Numbered from the stretch's first letter, positions 1 through 10,215 are shown. The stretch is 64,000 nucleotides of DNA from Pseudophaeobacter sp. (GCA_027019165.1 JALUXC010000008.1:221929-285928); one strand, 5' to 3'. Notes: generated by a model not told the origin, from the sequence alone. Made by a program: numbers and translations.

Positions 1-881
1 TGAGCGCAGTGCGCTTCGAAGGCCTCTTGGGTCTGCGCGAAGACTTCGTTCGGACCCTTCTGAACGGCCAGGCCCCCTGGGCGCGCCTGCTGGTCCTCGG
101 CTTTGCTACCGGTAGCCTCATTTGCTTTTTTCAGCTGGCGATCTCGGTCGTAAGACTGCGAAAGAGTCTGACGCGGTCCTTCCCCTGGAAGCGAATCGGG
201 CGCACGCGGCTGCTCTTGTCGGACGAAGCCCGCGTTGCCTATTCCACGCGCGGCATTTGGGCACGTTACGTTGTGCTGCCCACATCCCTTCTGGAACACC
301 CCAAGGACTTGCGCCTGTCGGTTGCTCATGAGCTGCAGCATTTCCGGCAGCGCGATATCGAGTGCGAATTCCTGCTCAGTGCACTACGCCCGCTCCTGTT
401 CTGGAACCCGGCCTTCTATCTCTGGCGCCGCGAAGTCAGGCTGCTGCGTGAATTTGCCTGCGACCAAGCCCTGAAAAGCCGCCCCGGATTTGATCTGCGC
501 GGCTATTGCGAATGCCTGATACGGGCCTGTGCCAAAGCCTCCAGAGATCCGGTTCTGTTTGCGCGCCGCAGTCCGACCGTGGCCCTGGTGGACCGCCGGG
601 AAACACGCCGTGGTTCATCCGCATTGGCGCGCAGGCTGCGTGCCGTGACAGCCCCGCAGCCGCACTCCACCGACACCTTTGGCTGGACGTTGGTCTCCGG
701 GCTGCTGGTCGCCGCTGTCATCATGACGGCCCTTCTCCTGCAACGGCCCGCGGACTGGAGCCATGACCGGATCATGCTTTCGACCATCGTCAACCTTGAA
801 CGCATGGCAAGCCGCGCATCAGGTACCCCCGCGACAGCGGTCAGCGCATTGTCCGGCAGCTTTGCCGTATCAAGCCGCTAG
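1..881 (+). CDS. M56 (BlaR1-like) membrane metallopeptidase, 5'-truncated
   Basis: Membrane-anchored zinc peptidase of the M56/BlaR1 type. The reading frame is open to the left edge, so the start lies outside the window; an internal GTG at 9 is the first possible start inside it. Counting from that GTG, a membrane helix covers about residues 26-48, the zinc motif HELQH is at 107-111, a downstream REFACD supplies the likely third zinc ligand (Glu148), and a last helix lies near 228-246. After that helix only about 45 residues remain, so no penicillin-binding sensor domain is present. Such proteins are usually paired with a BlaI/MecI-like repressor, which would lie to the left. Peptidase family is fairly sure; substrate is unknown. 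Confidence 0.75.
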   Translation, partial: SAVRFEGLLGLREDFVRTLLNGQAPWARLLVLGFATGSLICFFQLAISVVRLRKSLTRSFPWKRIGRTRLLLSDEARVAYSTRGIWARYVVLPTSLLEHPKDLRLSVAHELQHFRQRDIECEFLLSALRPLLFWNPAFYLWRREVRLLREFACDQALKSRPGFDLRGYCECLIRACAKASRDPVLFARRSPTVALVDRRETRRGSSALARRLRAVTAPQPHSTDTFGWTLVSGLLVAAVIMTALLLQRPADWSHDRIMLSTIVNLERMASRASGTPATAVSALSGSFAVSSR

Positions 882-1060
882 AAACGACCTCGGCGTCTCT
901 TAAAGGCGGGCGTTTGTGCAATATGATTGTCAAGCACCCCCCCAAGGACGTCTGCATATCCTCTGCCCGCAAGAAGAGCACGGATGTTGGATATTGTTTT
1001 CCAAAGCTTTGCAGATGGGAAAAAAGCTCCTATCAAGGCTTTTAGGAGGACCCGAACCGA

Positions 1061-1723
1061 ATGAAGCTCAATCCCGTCGACATATCAAAAACCGCCTCGG
1101 CATCTTCGATCGTCTTTGAAGCTCTGCGCAAGGCGATCATCGAGGGGGACCTGAAGGTGGGTGAACCCCTGCGCCAGGATGAAATCGCGGGTATGTTCAA
1201 CACGAGCCGAATTCCGGTGCGCGAAGCAATTTCTCGCCTCGAAGAGCAGGGGCTTGTCAAAACCCAGCGCTACAAGGGGGCCGTCGTTGCCGGGCTTTCC
1301 GCCGAAGAAGCCCATGAAATCTTCGACTTCAGGGCGCTGATCGAACCGGAAGTCATCCGCCGGGCCGTGCCTCAGATGTCGCAAGAGACTCTGCAACGCG
1401 CCAAAGAATGCCTCGAGGCTTTTTCAGCCTCTGACGATCCGATGACCTGGGGTCGGTTGAACCGGGATTTCCACTCAGAACTCTATCAAGCCAGCGGTCT
1501 GCAATATCATCTCGATGCGATCGACAATGCGATGGATAGGGTTGACCGCTATCTTCGGACCCAATTGGTTCTGTCAAACGGCATGAAACGTGCTCATGAA
1601 GAGCACGAGGCGATCTGGACTGCATGCAACGTCGGCGATGCCGCGCTGGCCGCGGAGTTGACCCAGCGCCATATTCTGGATGCGCGCGACATGTTGATGG
1701 AGAACATCGCATCCTTGCGCTAG
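1061..1723 (+). CDS. GntR family transcriptional regulator, FadR/FCD subfamily
   Basis: DNA-binding regulator of about 220 residues. An N-terminal winged helix-turn-helix (about residues 17-75, with the family signature around SRIPVREAISRLEEQG) is followed by an all-helical FCD effector domain containing the metal/ligand histidines of that fold (RDFHSELY, EEHEAIW, QRHILDA). A good ribosome site (ttaggagg) sits just upstream of the ATG. The next gene on the same strand is a ketopantoate-reductase-like oxidoreductase, so control of a small organic acid pathway is plausible. The effector cannot be read from the sequence. Confidence 0.88.
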   Translation: MKLNPVDISKTASASSIVFEALRKAIIEGDLKVGEPLRQDEIAGMFNTSRIPVREAISRLEEQGLVKTQRYKGAVVAGLSAEEAHEIFDFRALIEPEVIRRAVPQMSQETLQRAKECLEAFSASDDPMTWGRLNRDFHSELYQASGLQYHLDAIDNAMDRVDRYLRTQLVLSNGMKRAHEEHEAIWTACNVGDAALAAELTQRHILDARDMLMENIASLR

Positions 1724-1907
1724 GATCCTGTTCGGATCCAGCATCGCAAACTTATCGCAAATTTCCGAATGGAAATCTCTTTGTGATCTCAACGATTGCC
1801 TGTAGTAATTCCGGTGCGACACAGCTTGACGTCGGGTCCTCCACCTGTGTGGATCAAGGCGAGATCTTGCGTCGCAGGAACCTTGGTCTGCTTGGGAGAA
1901 CTCTCGG

Positions 1908-2948
1908 TTGAACACACCGCCCCGGAAAATTGCGATCCTTGGCGCTGGTGCCATCGGCTGCTTTCTTGGGGCACATTGGGCACCTGTTTGTTTTGCGGCA
2001 GGAACGACCCTGACACTGGTCGGACGACGGACAATCTGGGACAAGATGGAACCGGGTCCTCTCAAGGTTACGGGGGGCGAAAAGGTGGAGACCCAACTGT
2101 CGCTGCTAGATCTGCAAGACAGTCCAGCCGCTCTCCGCGATGCGGATCTCATCCTTTTGACTCACAAATCGACAGGGCTCGAACAATCCATTGAAGAGAT
2201 CAGAACTCATGCGGCCGAGACGGCGACGATTGTCTCCTTGCTGAATGGCGTCTCTCCAGTCGATCGCTTGCGCACTGCCCTGCCAAGACACCGCATCGTT
2301 GCCGGGATGGTGCCTTTCAACGTGGTCTGGAAATCCCGTGATCACCTGCATCGCTCCAGCACCGGAGAACTGGCGGTCGAGCGCTGCGAGGCAACCGAGG
2401 CTCTCGCACACCTGGTCGCGGGAACGGGTGTCCCCGCACAGCTTCAGGCCGATTTAAGGCCACTCCAATACGGCAAACTGCTGCTCAATCTGATCAACCC
2501 GATCAATGCCCTCAGCGGGTTGCCCCTGCATGACATGCTGTGCCAGCGAGGCTACAGGCGCATTTACTCGGAAGTCCTTCGCGAGGCGTTGAACGTCTAC
2601 GATGCGGCGCAAATTCGTTGGCGCAGGGTTGGCCCTTTTTCGCCGCGGCTGGTTCAGCGCCTGCTCTTGCTGCCGGATGCTGTTTTCAACACCACCCTGC
2701 TGAAACTGCAAAAGCTGGACCGTGCCTCCATGACCTCAATGGCGGCGGACATGGCCGCAGGGCGCCCGACGGAAATCGACACCCTTACCAATGAAATCTT
2801 GCGTCTTGCAAAGCAATCGGGCACCCCAGCGCCCGTTAACGCCTCCATTTCAGAGCTGGTAAGCCGTGCAGAAGCAGTTCCACACCCGGCTCGGGACTGG
2901 ACGGCTCATTCACTCCTTGAACAGCTGGGTCTCAAAAATGAGCGTTGA
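1908..2948 (+). CDS. 2-dehydropantoate 2-reductase (ketopantoate reductase) family protein
   Basis: NAD(P)H-dependent reductase of the ApbA/PanE superfamily, 346 residues. A Rossmann motif GAGAIGCFLG lies near the N-terminus, LLNGV follows in the middle of the cofactor domain, and a helical C-terminal domain carries the Lys- and Asn-containing segment (YGKLLLNLINPINAL) typical of the family catalytic region. The start is TTG with a GGGAG ribosome site 10 bases upstream. PanE makes pantoate for coenzyme A, but many paralogues act on other 2-oxoacids; the coupled TetR gene and the nearby GntR gene argue for a catabolic or dedicated role here. Family is clear, substrate is not. Confidence 0.8.
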   Translation: MNTPPRKIAILGAGAIGCFLGAHWAPVCFAAGTTLTLVGRRTIWDKMEPGPLKVTGGEKVETQLSLLDLQDSPAALRDADLILLTHKSTGLEQSIEEIRTHAAETATIVSLLNGVSPVDRLRTALPRHRIVAGMVPFNVVWKSRDHLHRSSTGELAVERCEATEALAHLVAGTGVPAQLQADLRPLQYGKLLLNLINPINALSGLPLHDMLCQRGYRRIYSEVLREALNVYDAAQIRWRRVGPFSPRLVQRLLLLPDAVFNTTLLKLQKLDRASMTSMAADMAAGRPTEIDTLTNEILRLAKQSGTPAPVNASISELVSRAEAVPHPARDWTAHSLLEQLGLKNER

Positions 2949-3591
2949 TGTACTTCCCAGCCTTTGCCTTGGCCCTTTGAAAACGCGGGAAACCCCAAAA
3001 CAGGCCCGCGCCGTGCAGCGCATTCATTTGATCCTCAACACGACCGCGCATCTGTTGTCTGAAATCCCGTTGCCAACAATCACAACAACAATGATTGCCA
3101 ATCGGGCCGGAATTCCCGTCAGCTCAATCTACCGCTACTTTTCGGATGTCACGCATGTTCTGCGAGAACTCTACCTGCAAAGCGCCCAGGAACTGCGAGA
3201 TCTCATAGTTGACATTGCGGATGACAGGCAGACGTGGCCCGGCTGGCGGGACCGACTGCGGCAGATCATCCTCGCTCAGAGGGGACATATACAGAACAAT
3301 CCACACTATGCTCCGCTGCTGATGCACTTCGTTTCTCAACGCCCGGCCGTGGCGGCGGAAGATCGGGAACGTGAATATGTCACCGATCTTCTAGAGACCC
3401 GCTGGGGTCAGGGGCTGGACGGGTTTCACGGTGGTGACCCCAGAGTTGTCGCGAAAACGGTGCTGCAGATCGCTGTCGCCATGGAAGATCTGATCGCGGC
3501 TCAGGCAACACCCTATCGGGCCGATATCTTTGCCGAAGAAACCCTCACCATTCTGACCTCCTACCTGGCCAACTATTTGTCCGACACCTGA
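2938..3591 (+). CDS. TetR family transcriptional regulator
   Basis: Regulator of 217 residues with an N-terminal TetR helix-turn-helix: the segment TMIANRAGIPVSSIYRYFSD is the usual recognition-helix signature. The C-terminal ligand domain is not diagnostic. The ATG at 2938 lies inside the last codons of the reductase gene (11-base overlap), so translation is likely coupled and the two proteins are probably co-regulated. An upstream in-frame GTG at 2866 would extend it into the reductase and is less likely. Confidence 0.85.
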   Translation: MSVDVLPSLCLGPLKTRETPKQARAVQRIHLILNTTAHLLSEIPLPTITTTMIANRAGIPVSSIYRYFSDVTHVLRELYLQSAQELRDLIVDIADDRQTWPGWRDRLRQIILAQRGHIQNNPHYAPLLMHFVSQRPAVAAEDREREYVTDLLETRWGQGLDGFHGGDPRVVAKTVLQIAVAMEDLIAAQATPYRADIFAEETLTILTSYLANYLSDT

Positions 3592-3604
3592 GGACCAGAT
3601 CAGG

Positions 3605-5260
3605 TCAGGCGACCGTACCTGACCGCCCGACCTGCCGCCCCGAGAAAATACATCCGCCAAGGAAGGTGCCTTCCAGAGCGTTGTAGCCGTGGTAGCCACC
3701 GCCGCCAAAGCCCGCGACTTCGCCTGCCGCAAACAGCCCCGGAATGGTGTTCCCCTCCGCGTCGATCAACTGCCCGTTCAGATCGGTCTGCAACCCGCCA
3801 AGCGTTTTGCGAGTGATGATGTTGAGTTTCACCCCGATGAGCGGCCCGTTTTCCGGGTCCAGAATGCGATGCGGTTTCGCCGTGCGCATCAGTTTGTCCC
3901 CGCGATAGTTGCGCGCGGCGTGAATCGCCATCATCTGCGCATCCTTTGAGAAGGGATTGGCGATCTGCGCATCCCGCGCCGTGATCTCGGCGCGGATCTT
4001 TTCAAAGTCCAAAAGGCTATTGCCTTCCAGAGCGTTCATCTTGGCCACCAGATCATCCAGCCTGTCGGCGACAACAAAGTTCTCGCCGTGCTCCTTGAAA
4101 GCCTCCACATTGGGCGTGGCCTTTTTGTTCAAGAGCCGCTGCTTGAGCACCTGTTTCCAGCTTTTGGATGCCAGGTCCGGGTTCTGCTCGGATCCGGACA
4201 GGGCGAACTCCTTCTTGATGATCTTCTGCGTGGTGATGAACCAGGAGTAATCATAACCCGTTGCAAGAATGGCTTTCAGCGTGCCAAGGCTGTCAAACCC
4301 CGGCATCGCAGGCGGGGCAAAGCGGTTACCGTTTGCATCAAACCACATCGACGAAGGACCCGGCAGAATGCGGATCCCGTGGTTGGGCCAGATCGGATCC
4401 CAGTTCTTGACGCCTTCGGTGTAGTGCCACATGCGATCAGAATTGATGACATGGCCGCCGGCCGCTTGCGTGATGGCCACCATGCGCCCGTCCACATGGG
4501 CTGGAACGCCTGAGATCATCTCTTTGGGCGCAGGTCCAAGCCGCTCAACAGGCCAAGCCTTGCGAACCAAGTCCAGGTTTCCGCCGATCCCGCCCGAAGC
4601 CACGACAACGCTGGCCGCGCGCAGCTCAAAATCCCCGACCACATCACGGTTTGTCTTCTGACCTCGGGCGCTGCCATCCTCAGCCAGAATTTCTCCGCTG
4701 ATCCCTTTGCAGGCCCCGTTTTCCATCAAGAGCTGCGAACACCGGTGGCGGAACTTAAGGGTAATCCGCCCGGCCTTCTCATGCTCGCGCACACGTCGCT
4801 CGAAGGGCTCCTGCGTGCCCGGCCCCACGCCCCAGGTCAGATGAAACCGCGGAACAGAGTTGCCATGCCCCGACGCAAAGGAGCCGCCGCGTTCGGCCCA
4901 GCCCACGATGGGAAACCAGCGCATTCCCATGGCGTGCAGCCAGGGGCGCATCTCTCCGGCGGCAAAGTCGATGTAGCTTTCCGCCCATTTGCGCGGCCAA
5001 TGGTCCTCGTCCCGGTCAAAACCGGCGCTGCCCATCCAGTCGGAATAGGCCAACTCGCGGCTGTCACGAATACCCATGCGCCGCTGCTCAGGGCTGTCGA
5101 TCATCAAAAGGCCACCCAGCGACCAGAAGGCCTGCCCACCGAGGAATCCTTCGGGTTCCTGATCGACGATGATAACGCTCTTGCCCCGATCTGCGAGTTC
5201 TGCTGCTGCCACCAGCCCCGCCAGACCGCCCCCTACGATGATTGCATCCGCTTCTTGCAT
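3605..5260 (-). CDS. FAD-binding dehydrogenase (fumarate reductase/3-ketosteroid dehydrogenase-like flavoprotein)
   Basis: Flavoprotein of 551 residues. The dinucleotide-binding motif VGGGLAGLVAAAELADRG is at residues 8-26, followed by an acidic residue at the end of strand 2 (VDQEPEG). A GGQAFWSLGG segment and a C-terminal FAD motif (GLFAAGEVAGFGGGGYHG, near residue 510) are those of the succinate dehydrogenase/flavocytochrome c/KstD family. Members of this subfamily are usually annotated simply as FAD-binding dehydrogenase, with substrates mostly unknown. It is transcribed divergently from the NTF2-like gene with about 210 bases between them. Confidence in the fold is high; in substrate, none. 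Confidence 0.85.
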   Translation of the reverse strand: MQEADAIIVGGGLAGLVAAAELADRGKSVIIVDQEPEGFLGGQAFWSLGGLLMIDSPEQRRMGIRDSRELAYSDWMGSAGFDRDEDHWPRKWAESYIDFAAGEMRPWLHAMGMRWFPIVGWAERGGSFASGHGNSVPRFHLTWGVGPGTQEPFERRVREHEKAGRITLKFRHRCSQLLMENGACKGISGEILAEDGSARGQKTNRDVVGDFELRAASVVVASGGIGGNLDLVRKAWPVERLGPAPKEMISGVPAHVDGRMVAITQAAGGHVINSDRMWHYTEGVKNWDPIWPNHGIRILPGPSSMWFDANGNRFAPPAMPGFDSLGTLKAILATGYDYSWFITTQKIIKKEFALSGSEQNPDLASKSWKQVLKQRLLNKKATPNVEAFKEHGENFVVADRLDDLVAKMNALEGNSLLDFEKIRAEITARDAQIANPFSKDAQMMAIHAARNYRGDKLMRTAKPHRILDPENGPLIGVKLNIITRKTLGGLQTDLNGQLIDAEGNTIPGLFAAGEVAGFGGGGYHGYNALEGTFLGGCIFSGRQVGRSGTVA

Positions 5261-5469
5261 CCCGTGCCTCCCCTGCTTCTCGACTGCGCGCCCTCCGATG
5301 CTCCAGATCTATCAGCGTGACGACAGCCTGCCCAGCAGGACCAAAGGTAAGCGTGCCACCATTTTCGACATTTCGAGCACAGGTTCCACTAAGCAGATCT
5401 ACGGTCTCGACGGCAGCTACCGGTACGGAATATGTTCATCGCGACAGGGTGTTGAATAGGTATGACTAA

Positions 5470-5907
5470 GTGACCAGCAAGACTGAACTAGTGCGCTTTT
5501 GGGTGGAAGAAGTATGGGGCAAGGACAACGATAGCATGCTGGACGAGATGTTCTCGTCCGATACCAAGGCAAGCGGTCCCGTCTCCAACGTGGCAGGTAA
5601 GGACTTTCGATCGAACGATATTGTCTCGGCATTGAAATCCCTGTTTCAATGTCCGCCTGAGCTGACTTTCACCGTGCTCGAAGAATTGGGCGACTGGGTG
5701 ATCACCTGTTTCAATGTGGCCGTGAATGACCACCCGCTCCGCCCACCGTTTGAATTCGACGGCCAGATGGTGTTCCGGATCACCGACGGAAAGATCGCGG
5801 AGATTCACTCCAACCTCAATTACATCAAGATGTTCGAAGGCTTGGGCCAGATGCCCGAAGACACTCTTCTGGTGGCATTGACCGGGGCAGAACTGGACTG
5901 GAAGTAA
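5470..5907 (+). CDS. NTF2-like / SnoaL-like small protein
   Basis: Protein of 145 residues with the pattern of a cone-shaped NTF2-like domain: N-terminal helix (VRFWVEEVWGK), a strand region, and a final part reading FRITDGKIAEIHSNLNYIKMFEGLGQMP, which closely fits SnoaL-like/ester-cyclase-type proteins. Start is GTG, because an in-frame TAA sits immediately before it; the next in-frame ATG would remove 22 residues of the first helix. Lies between a flavin dehydrogenase and an M20 peptidase; possible roles are isomerase, cyclase or hydratase in the same catabolic block. Function not determined. Confidence 0.65.
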   Translation: MTSKTELVRFWVEEVWGKDNDSMLDEMFSSDTKASGPVSNVAGKDFRSNDIVSALKSLFQCPPELTFTVLEELGDWVITCFNVAVNDHPLRPPFEFDGQMVFRITDGKIAEIHSNLNYIKMFEGLGQMPEDTLLVALTGAELDWK

Positions 5908-5989
5908 AAGGTCTGTCACAGCTTGCGGAATGAAGTGATGGCAGCGCCTCCAGCTGCCGAAACATGACAGATCCAAAGGCCCAGATCAG

Positions 5990-7402
5990 ATGAGCAACAC
6001 GTCCTTCCCTGACCGCAGCGGCGCGATTGCACGCGCCGAAGCCTATTTTGACCGCGGTACCTTTCAAAGCGATCTGGCCGATTGGGTCACCTACCCGACC
6101 GAGAGCCAGAACCCCGACAGCGGCCCCGAGCTGACGCGCTACCTGCAAAACGCCACCCGGCCGAGGCTCGAGGCTGCCGGCTTCACATGTCAGATTTTTG
6201 AAAACCCCGTACCTGGCGGGGGCCCTTTGCTGGTGGGAGAGCGGATCGAGGATCCAGGTTTGACCACCATCCTGAGCTACGGACATGGTGATGTGGTGCG
6301 CGGCCAGGGCGACCAATGGCGCGACGGTCTTGCGCCCTTTCAGCTGACTGAAGAGGGCGATCGCCTCTATGGCCGCGGAACGGCTGACAACAAAGGGCAA
6401 CACCTGATCAATATTGCTGCTCTTGAGGCCGTCATTGCCGAACGCGGGCACCTTGGCTTCAACGTCCGTATCGTGGTCGAGATGTCCGAGGAGACCGGCT
6501 CCGCCGGGCTTGGCGACTTCTTTCGCGCGCAGAAAGACCGCCTGAAGGCTGACGTCCTGATCGCCTCGGACGGGCCGCGCCTGCAGCCGGAAACTCCGAC
6601 CATGTTCATGGGCTCACGCGGAGGGGTGAATTTCGATCTGGTGGTCGATCTGCGCGAAGGAGCACACCACTCGGGCAACTGGGGTGGCCTGCTGGCAGAC
6701 CCCGCGATGATCCTTGCACATGCGCTTACCGCCATCTGCGACCGCCGTGGTCAGATCCAGATCCCCGAGTGGCGTACCACCAGCCTGACAGATAGCGTGC
6801 GCGCGGCCCTTGACGGCTTGCCGATCGAAGGGAAAAGCGGCCCAAAAGTTGACCCGGACTGGGGCGAAGAGAGTCTCACACCCGCCGAACGTGCCTTCGG
6901 CTGGAATTCATTTGCGGTTCTGGCAATGACCAGTGGTGTGCCCGAGGCTCCGGTCAATGCGATCTCAGGGCGGGCGCGGGCCACCTGCCAGCTGCGTTAT
7001 GTGGTTGGCACCGATCCTGACGATATCCTTCCGGCGCTGCGTCGGCACCTGGACCGCCACGGGTTTGAAACCGTCGAGATCGTGCCCGACAAAGGCGGCC
7101 CCTTCAAAGCCACCCGGCTTGACCCGGAGCACCCTTGGGTCGAATTCGTCGCAGGCTCGCTGACCCGCACCGCAGGCCAGCCGCCGCATGTCCTGCCCAA
7201 CCTTGCCGGGTCGCTGCCGAACGATTGCTTTGCCGATATCCTTGGCCTGCCAACCGTTTGGATCCCCCACTCCTATCGTGGCTGCTCGCAACATGCCCCG
7301 AACGAGCACGTCCTGAAGCCCCTGTGCCGTGATGCGCTGCGGCTGATGGCTGGGCTGTTCTGGGATCTGGCTGAAGCGGACACCCTGCCCACAGCCGAGT
7401 GA
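5990..7402 (+). CDS. M20 family metallopeptidase (dipeptidase/deacylase-like)
   Basis: Cytoplasmic di-zinc amidohydrolase of the M20/ArgE/DapE/carboxypeptidase G2 clan, 470 residues, no signal peptide. Expected metal ligands are visible: H99 and D101 in GHGDVV, the bridging Asp at 133 in RGTADNKGQ, and the catalytic Glu pair in MSEETGS (167-168). A dimerisation insert with a second conserved His-containing stretch ([11 protein letters not shown]) follows. The length and the SRGGVNFDL segment fit the family members annotated as M20 dipeptidase-like. The neighbouring oligopeptide importer and amidohydrolase suggest that it processes an imported amide or peptide; substrate unknown. Confidence 0.85.
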   Translation: MSNTSFPDRSGAIARAEAYFDRGTFQSDLADWVTYPTESQNPDSGPELTRYLQNATRPRLEAAGFTCQIFENPVPGGGPLLVGERIEDPGLTTILSYGHGDVVRGQGDQWRDGLAPFQLTEEGDRLYGRGTADNKGQHLINIAALEAVIAERGHLGFNVRIVVEMSEETGSAGLGDFFRAQKDRLKADVLIASDGPRLQPETPTMFMGSRGGVNFDLVVDLREGAHHSGNWGGLLADPAMILAHALTAICDRRGQIQIPEWRTTSLTDSVRAALDGLPIEGKSGPKVDPDWGEESLTPAERAFGWNSFAVLAMTSGVPEAPVNAISGRARATCQLRYVVGTDPDDILPALRRHLDRHGFETVEIVPDKGGPFKATRLDPEHPWVEFVAGSLTRTAGQPPHVLPNLAGSLPNDCFADILGLPTVWIPHSYRGCSQHAPNEHVLKPLCRDALRLMAGLFWDLAEADTLPTAE

Positions 7403-7624
7403 ACCATCAAGAAACTATTTGCATCGCTGTGCAGGTGTCCAAAATCAAACCGTCACACAGCGATGCCCTGTCAGGGCGTCCCGTTGGCAATTACAGTTTG
7501 CCACAGAGGCCGGACCAAAAAACAGGCAAAGGGTCTGGTTCGTTGCCCAATCCCTTCGCCAGCGCCAATTCAGCACGCTTCGTCGACGCTTGGCCATCAC
7601 AATCTGCCCGGCTCTGGATCCATT

Positions 7625-8542
7625 TTATTCCACACAACTCAAAGAGGGAGCGCCAAAAACACCATTCCACCAATCATCGCAGTCCTTTACGGAGACCTGG
7701 TCCTGCAGGCCGATACCGACCAGTTGCGTTGCATCGACAGCCCCTACGCGAGAGATCGAAACATTCTGCCCCACAACCTGGAGAAGCCAACCACTGTCTT
7801 CAGAGGCTCTGACAAAGCCCTTCATCCGAAAAATCCCTTTTGGCCTGCACGCCAGGGCGGCTTCGAGTTTCGGGCGGCTGAGTGCGAGACATCCCTGATA
7901 CTGCCAATGCATATAGCCAGGGTGAGACGGCGACAAAGAGGCTTTCGGCGGCGCAACATCGCATATGGACAACAACAACGTGCCTACGTCATCCGCATCG
8001 GTCGATAGAATTTTTGCCGCACGATTGCCCGCCGTGAGGGCAAGAGCCAATGATCCGGAAACAGAGTTCACCTTGCTCACCAACAAAAGATCGGCGCAGG
8101 CCGCCTGATCACGGATTTGCGGCCCGATCTGTGGATCATGAGACAGGGACGGATAGCATTGACCGTCCACAACGGTCACTATGCCACCATAGCGTAGCTC
8201 TGGTTCTGCCACTGCTGCATTTGCAATCTTGGCTGGGTCCGCAATTCCGCTTGCTTCGATGATCAGATGGTCGGGGCGCGGAACTCTGTCGAGCACATCT
8301 CCGATGGCCATGAACAGATCTGCCCCCATCGTGCAGCACACGCAGCCATTGGTCAGCGTCAGCGTATCCTCATCGGCGCTTTGCAACAGCTCGGCATCTA
8401 TGTTGATGGCGCCAAAGTCATTCACCAGAACCATCAGCCGAGCCCCATGCGGCGCAGCCAAGAGCCGGTTGATCAGCGTTGTTTTCCCGGCCCCGAGATA
8501 ACCCCCGACTACGGTCATGGGCAGACGTTTGTCCTCGACCAT
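7625..8542 (-). CDS. CobW/G3E family GTPase (metallochaperone)
   Basis: G3E GTPase of 305 residues. Walker A is GGYLGAGKTT (residues 13-22), the metal-binding motif GCVCC is at 66-70, and a switch region IEASGIADP follows. CobW-family GTPases load zinc or cobalt into client enzymes. The gene starts 3 bases after the amidohydrolase gene ends, so the two form an operon, and the metal-dependent amidohydrolase is the natural candidate client. The C-terminal CobW domain is short (family members are often 320-400 residues) and lacks a His-rich metal loop. Confidence 0.85.
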   Translation of the reverse strand: MVEDKRLPMTVVGGYLGAGKTTLINRLLAAPHGARLMVLVNDFGAINIDAELLQSADEDTLTLTNGCVCCTMGADLFMAIGDVLDRVPRPDHLIIEASGIADPAKIANAAVAEPELRYGGIVTVVDGQCYPSLSHDPQIGPQIRDQAACADLLLVSKVNSVSGSLALALTAGNRAAKILSTDADDVGTLLLSICDVAPPKASLSPSHPGYMHWQYQGCLALSRPKLEAALACRPKGIFRMKGFVRASEDSGWLLQVVGQNVSISRVGAVDATQLVGIGLQDQVSVKDCDDWWNGVFGAPSLSCVE

Positions 8543-8545
8543 CGG

Positions 8546-10174
8546 TCAGACCAGATGAACCTGACCGCCAAAGACTGTGCCCAGAACCGGCACGTCCTTC
8601 AGCGCGGCCGGGGCCACTTCCGTGGGATCATCGCCAAGGACGGCAAAATCCGCCCTCTTGCCTGTCTCTATGCTGCCAATCTCGTGATCAAGGCGCAGGG
8701 TGTAGGCCGCGCCAAGGGTGATCGCATGCAGCGCCTCCTCCACCGTGATCCTCTGAGCTGCGCCCAGCGTGCGCCCGCTCATGGTCTGTCGATTGACCGC
8801 GCACCAGGCGGTGAACAAAGGCGCCAGTGGCGTTACAGGAGAATCCGAGTGGATTGTCATGTGAACGCCTGCATCCAGCGCGGCGCGACAGGCATCCATG
8901 CGCGTGGCGCGGTCTTCGCCGATGGTTGCTGCGGCGTGTTGATCGCCAAAATACCAGATGTGGTTGGCAAAAATATTGGTGCAAATGCCCAGTTCGGCAC
9001 AGCGTTCAAACTGGTCGCGCCCCATCATCTGGCAATGCTGCAAGACATGCCGGTGACCCTGCCCCGGCGCCGCGCGCAAGGCGGCTTCGATCGCGGCAAT
9101 CGACACTTCGGAGGCTTCATCCCCATTGACGTGAATATGCATCTGAACGCCTGCGCGCTGCATCTCTTCGCACAGGGCATAAATCTGATCCGGTGCCGTA
9201 TTCCAGATACCGTTCGGCTGCCCACCCACATAGCCGGGCCATTTCACCCGCGCGGTCCAGCCCTGAATCGAGCCGTCGGTCATCAGCTTGACCGCGCCAA
9301 GGCGCAGCTTATCGGTTGACCGGTCCTTCAGAGCCTTGGCGCGGGCTGCAATATCCTGTGGCGCAGCCCCCATTGCCCCCAGCGCAGGCACGATGCGCAG
9401 CGGGAACTCATCTGCGCCCGTGACCTCAAGCATTACCTCAAGATCACTGTCCTCCATCGTCGAGAACAAGTCCGTGATGGTGGTCACCCCGGCCCGCTTG
9501 GCCACCTCCCCATAGGTACGGATCGACTGCGCCTGCTGGGCAAGGCTGCGGAAATCGATGCCAAGGCGGCGCATCACCGGGAACATCGCAGCCATTTCCT
9601 GCAGCTCTCCGGTAGGCAGACCGTCGGGCCCTTTGAGCACACCTTCGGCGTTGGTTTCCCGGCCATATCCGGCCATCTCAAGCGCTTTGGAGTTCACACA
9701 CATCAGGTGAAAGTTGGAATAGATCACCGCAATGGGCCGGTCTGCGCTGATCTCATCCAGATGGCGGCGGTTCAGACGCTCACTGGGCAGGAAGATGGGG
9801 TCAAATCCCCAGGCTATCAGCGGCGCATCCTTGTCCAGTTTTGCAACATAGTCTTTCAGACCCGAAACAACGGCGTCGATGTCGGTCATGCCCCGCCATA
9901 ACCGCCCTTCGGGATCAATGCGATCATGATACCCGGCGTAGGCATAGTTCCACATCGCGCCCGACATCATATGGGCGTGCCCTTCGACAAAACCGGGCAT
10001 TAAAACCGCGTCGCTAAGGCGATCATCGACCTCTCCCCCGCCCCACTGCGACGCGCAATCAGCTCCGCCAACGGCCAAAATCCGGCCATCCTGGACAGCC
10101 ACATGCGAGGCCTCAGGCTGGTTCGGATCCAGGGTGATGATCTTTTTTGCTTTGAAAACAGTGATGTTTGACAT
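8546..10174 (-). CDS. Amidohydrolase family 3 protein (YtcJ-like)
   Basis: Metal-dependent hydrolase of 542 residues from the amidohydrolase superfamily. Metal ligands are visible in order: H66 and H68 (EGHAHMM), a middle histidine in MHIHVNGDEA, another in HVLQHCQM, and the catalytic Asp region MTIHSDSPVTP. The N-terminal part (KKIITLDPNQPEASHVAVQDGRI) and the C-terminal part (GKRADFAVLGDDP) form the usual composite beta-sandwich. YtcJ-like enzymes cleave amides or imides of uncertain identity. Operon with a CobW chaperone downstream; divergent from the LysR gene, which probably controls it. Confidence 0.87.
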   Translation of the reverse strand: MSNITVFKAKKIITLDPNQPEASHVAVQDGRILAVGGADCASQWGGGEVDDRLSDAVLMPGFVEGHAHMMSGAMWNYAYAGYHDRIDPEGRLWRGMTDIDAVVSGLKDYVAKLDKDAPLIAWGFDPIFLPSERLNRRHLDEISADRPIAVIYSNFHLMCVNSKALEMAGYGRETNAEGVLKGPDGLPTGELQEMAAMFPVMRRLGIDFRSLAQQAQSIRTYGEVAKRAGVTTITDLFSTMEDSDLEVMLEVTGADEFPLRIVPALGAMGAAPQDIAARAKALKDRSTDKLRLGAVKLMTDGSIQGWTARVKWPGYVGGQPNGIWNTAPDQIYALCEEMQRAGVQMHIHVNGDEASEVSIAAIEAALRAAPGQGHRHVLQHCQMMGRDQFERCAELGICTNIFANHIWYFGDQHAAATIGEDRATRMDACRAALDAGVHMTIHSDSPVTPLAPLFTAWCAVNRQTMSGRTLGAAQRITVEEALHAITLGAAYTLRLDHEIGSIETGKRADFAVLGDDPTEVAPAALKDVPVLGTVFGGQVHLV

Positions 10175-10215
10175 GGGGCACCTTTGGTTGCCCTTTTGGG
10201 ATATCCAAGCTTTGA

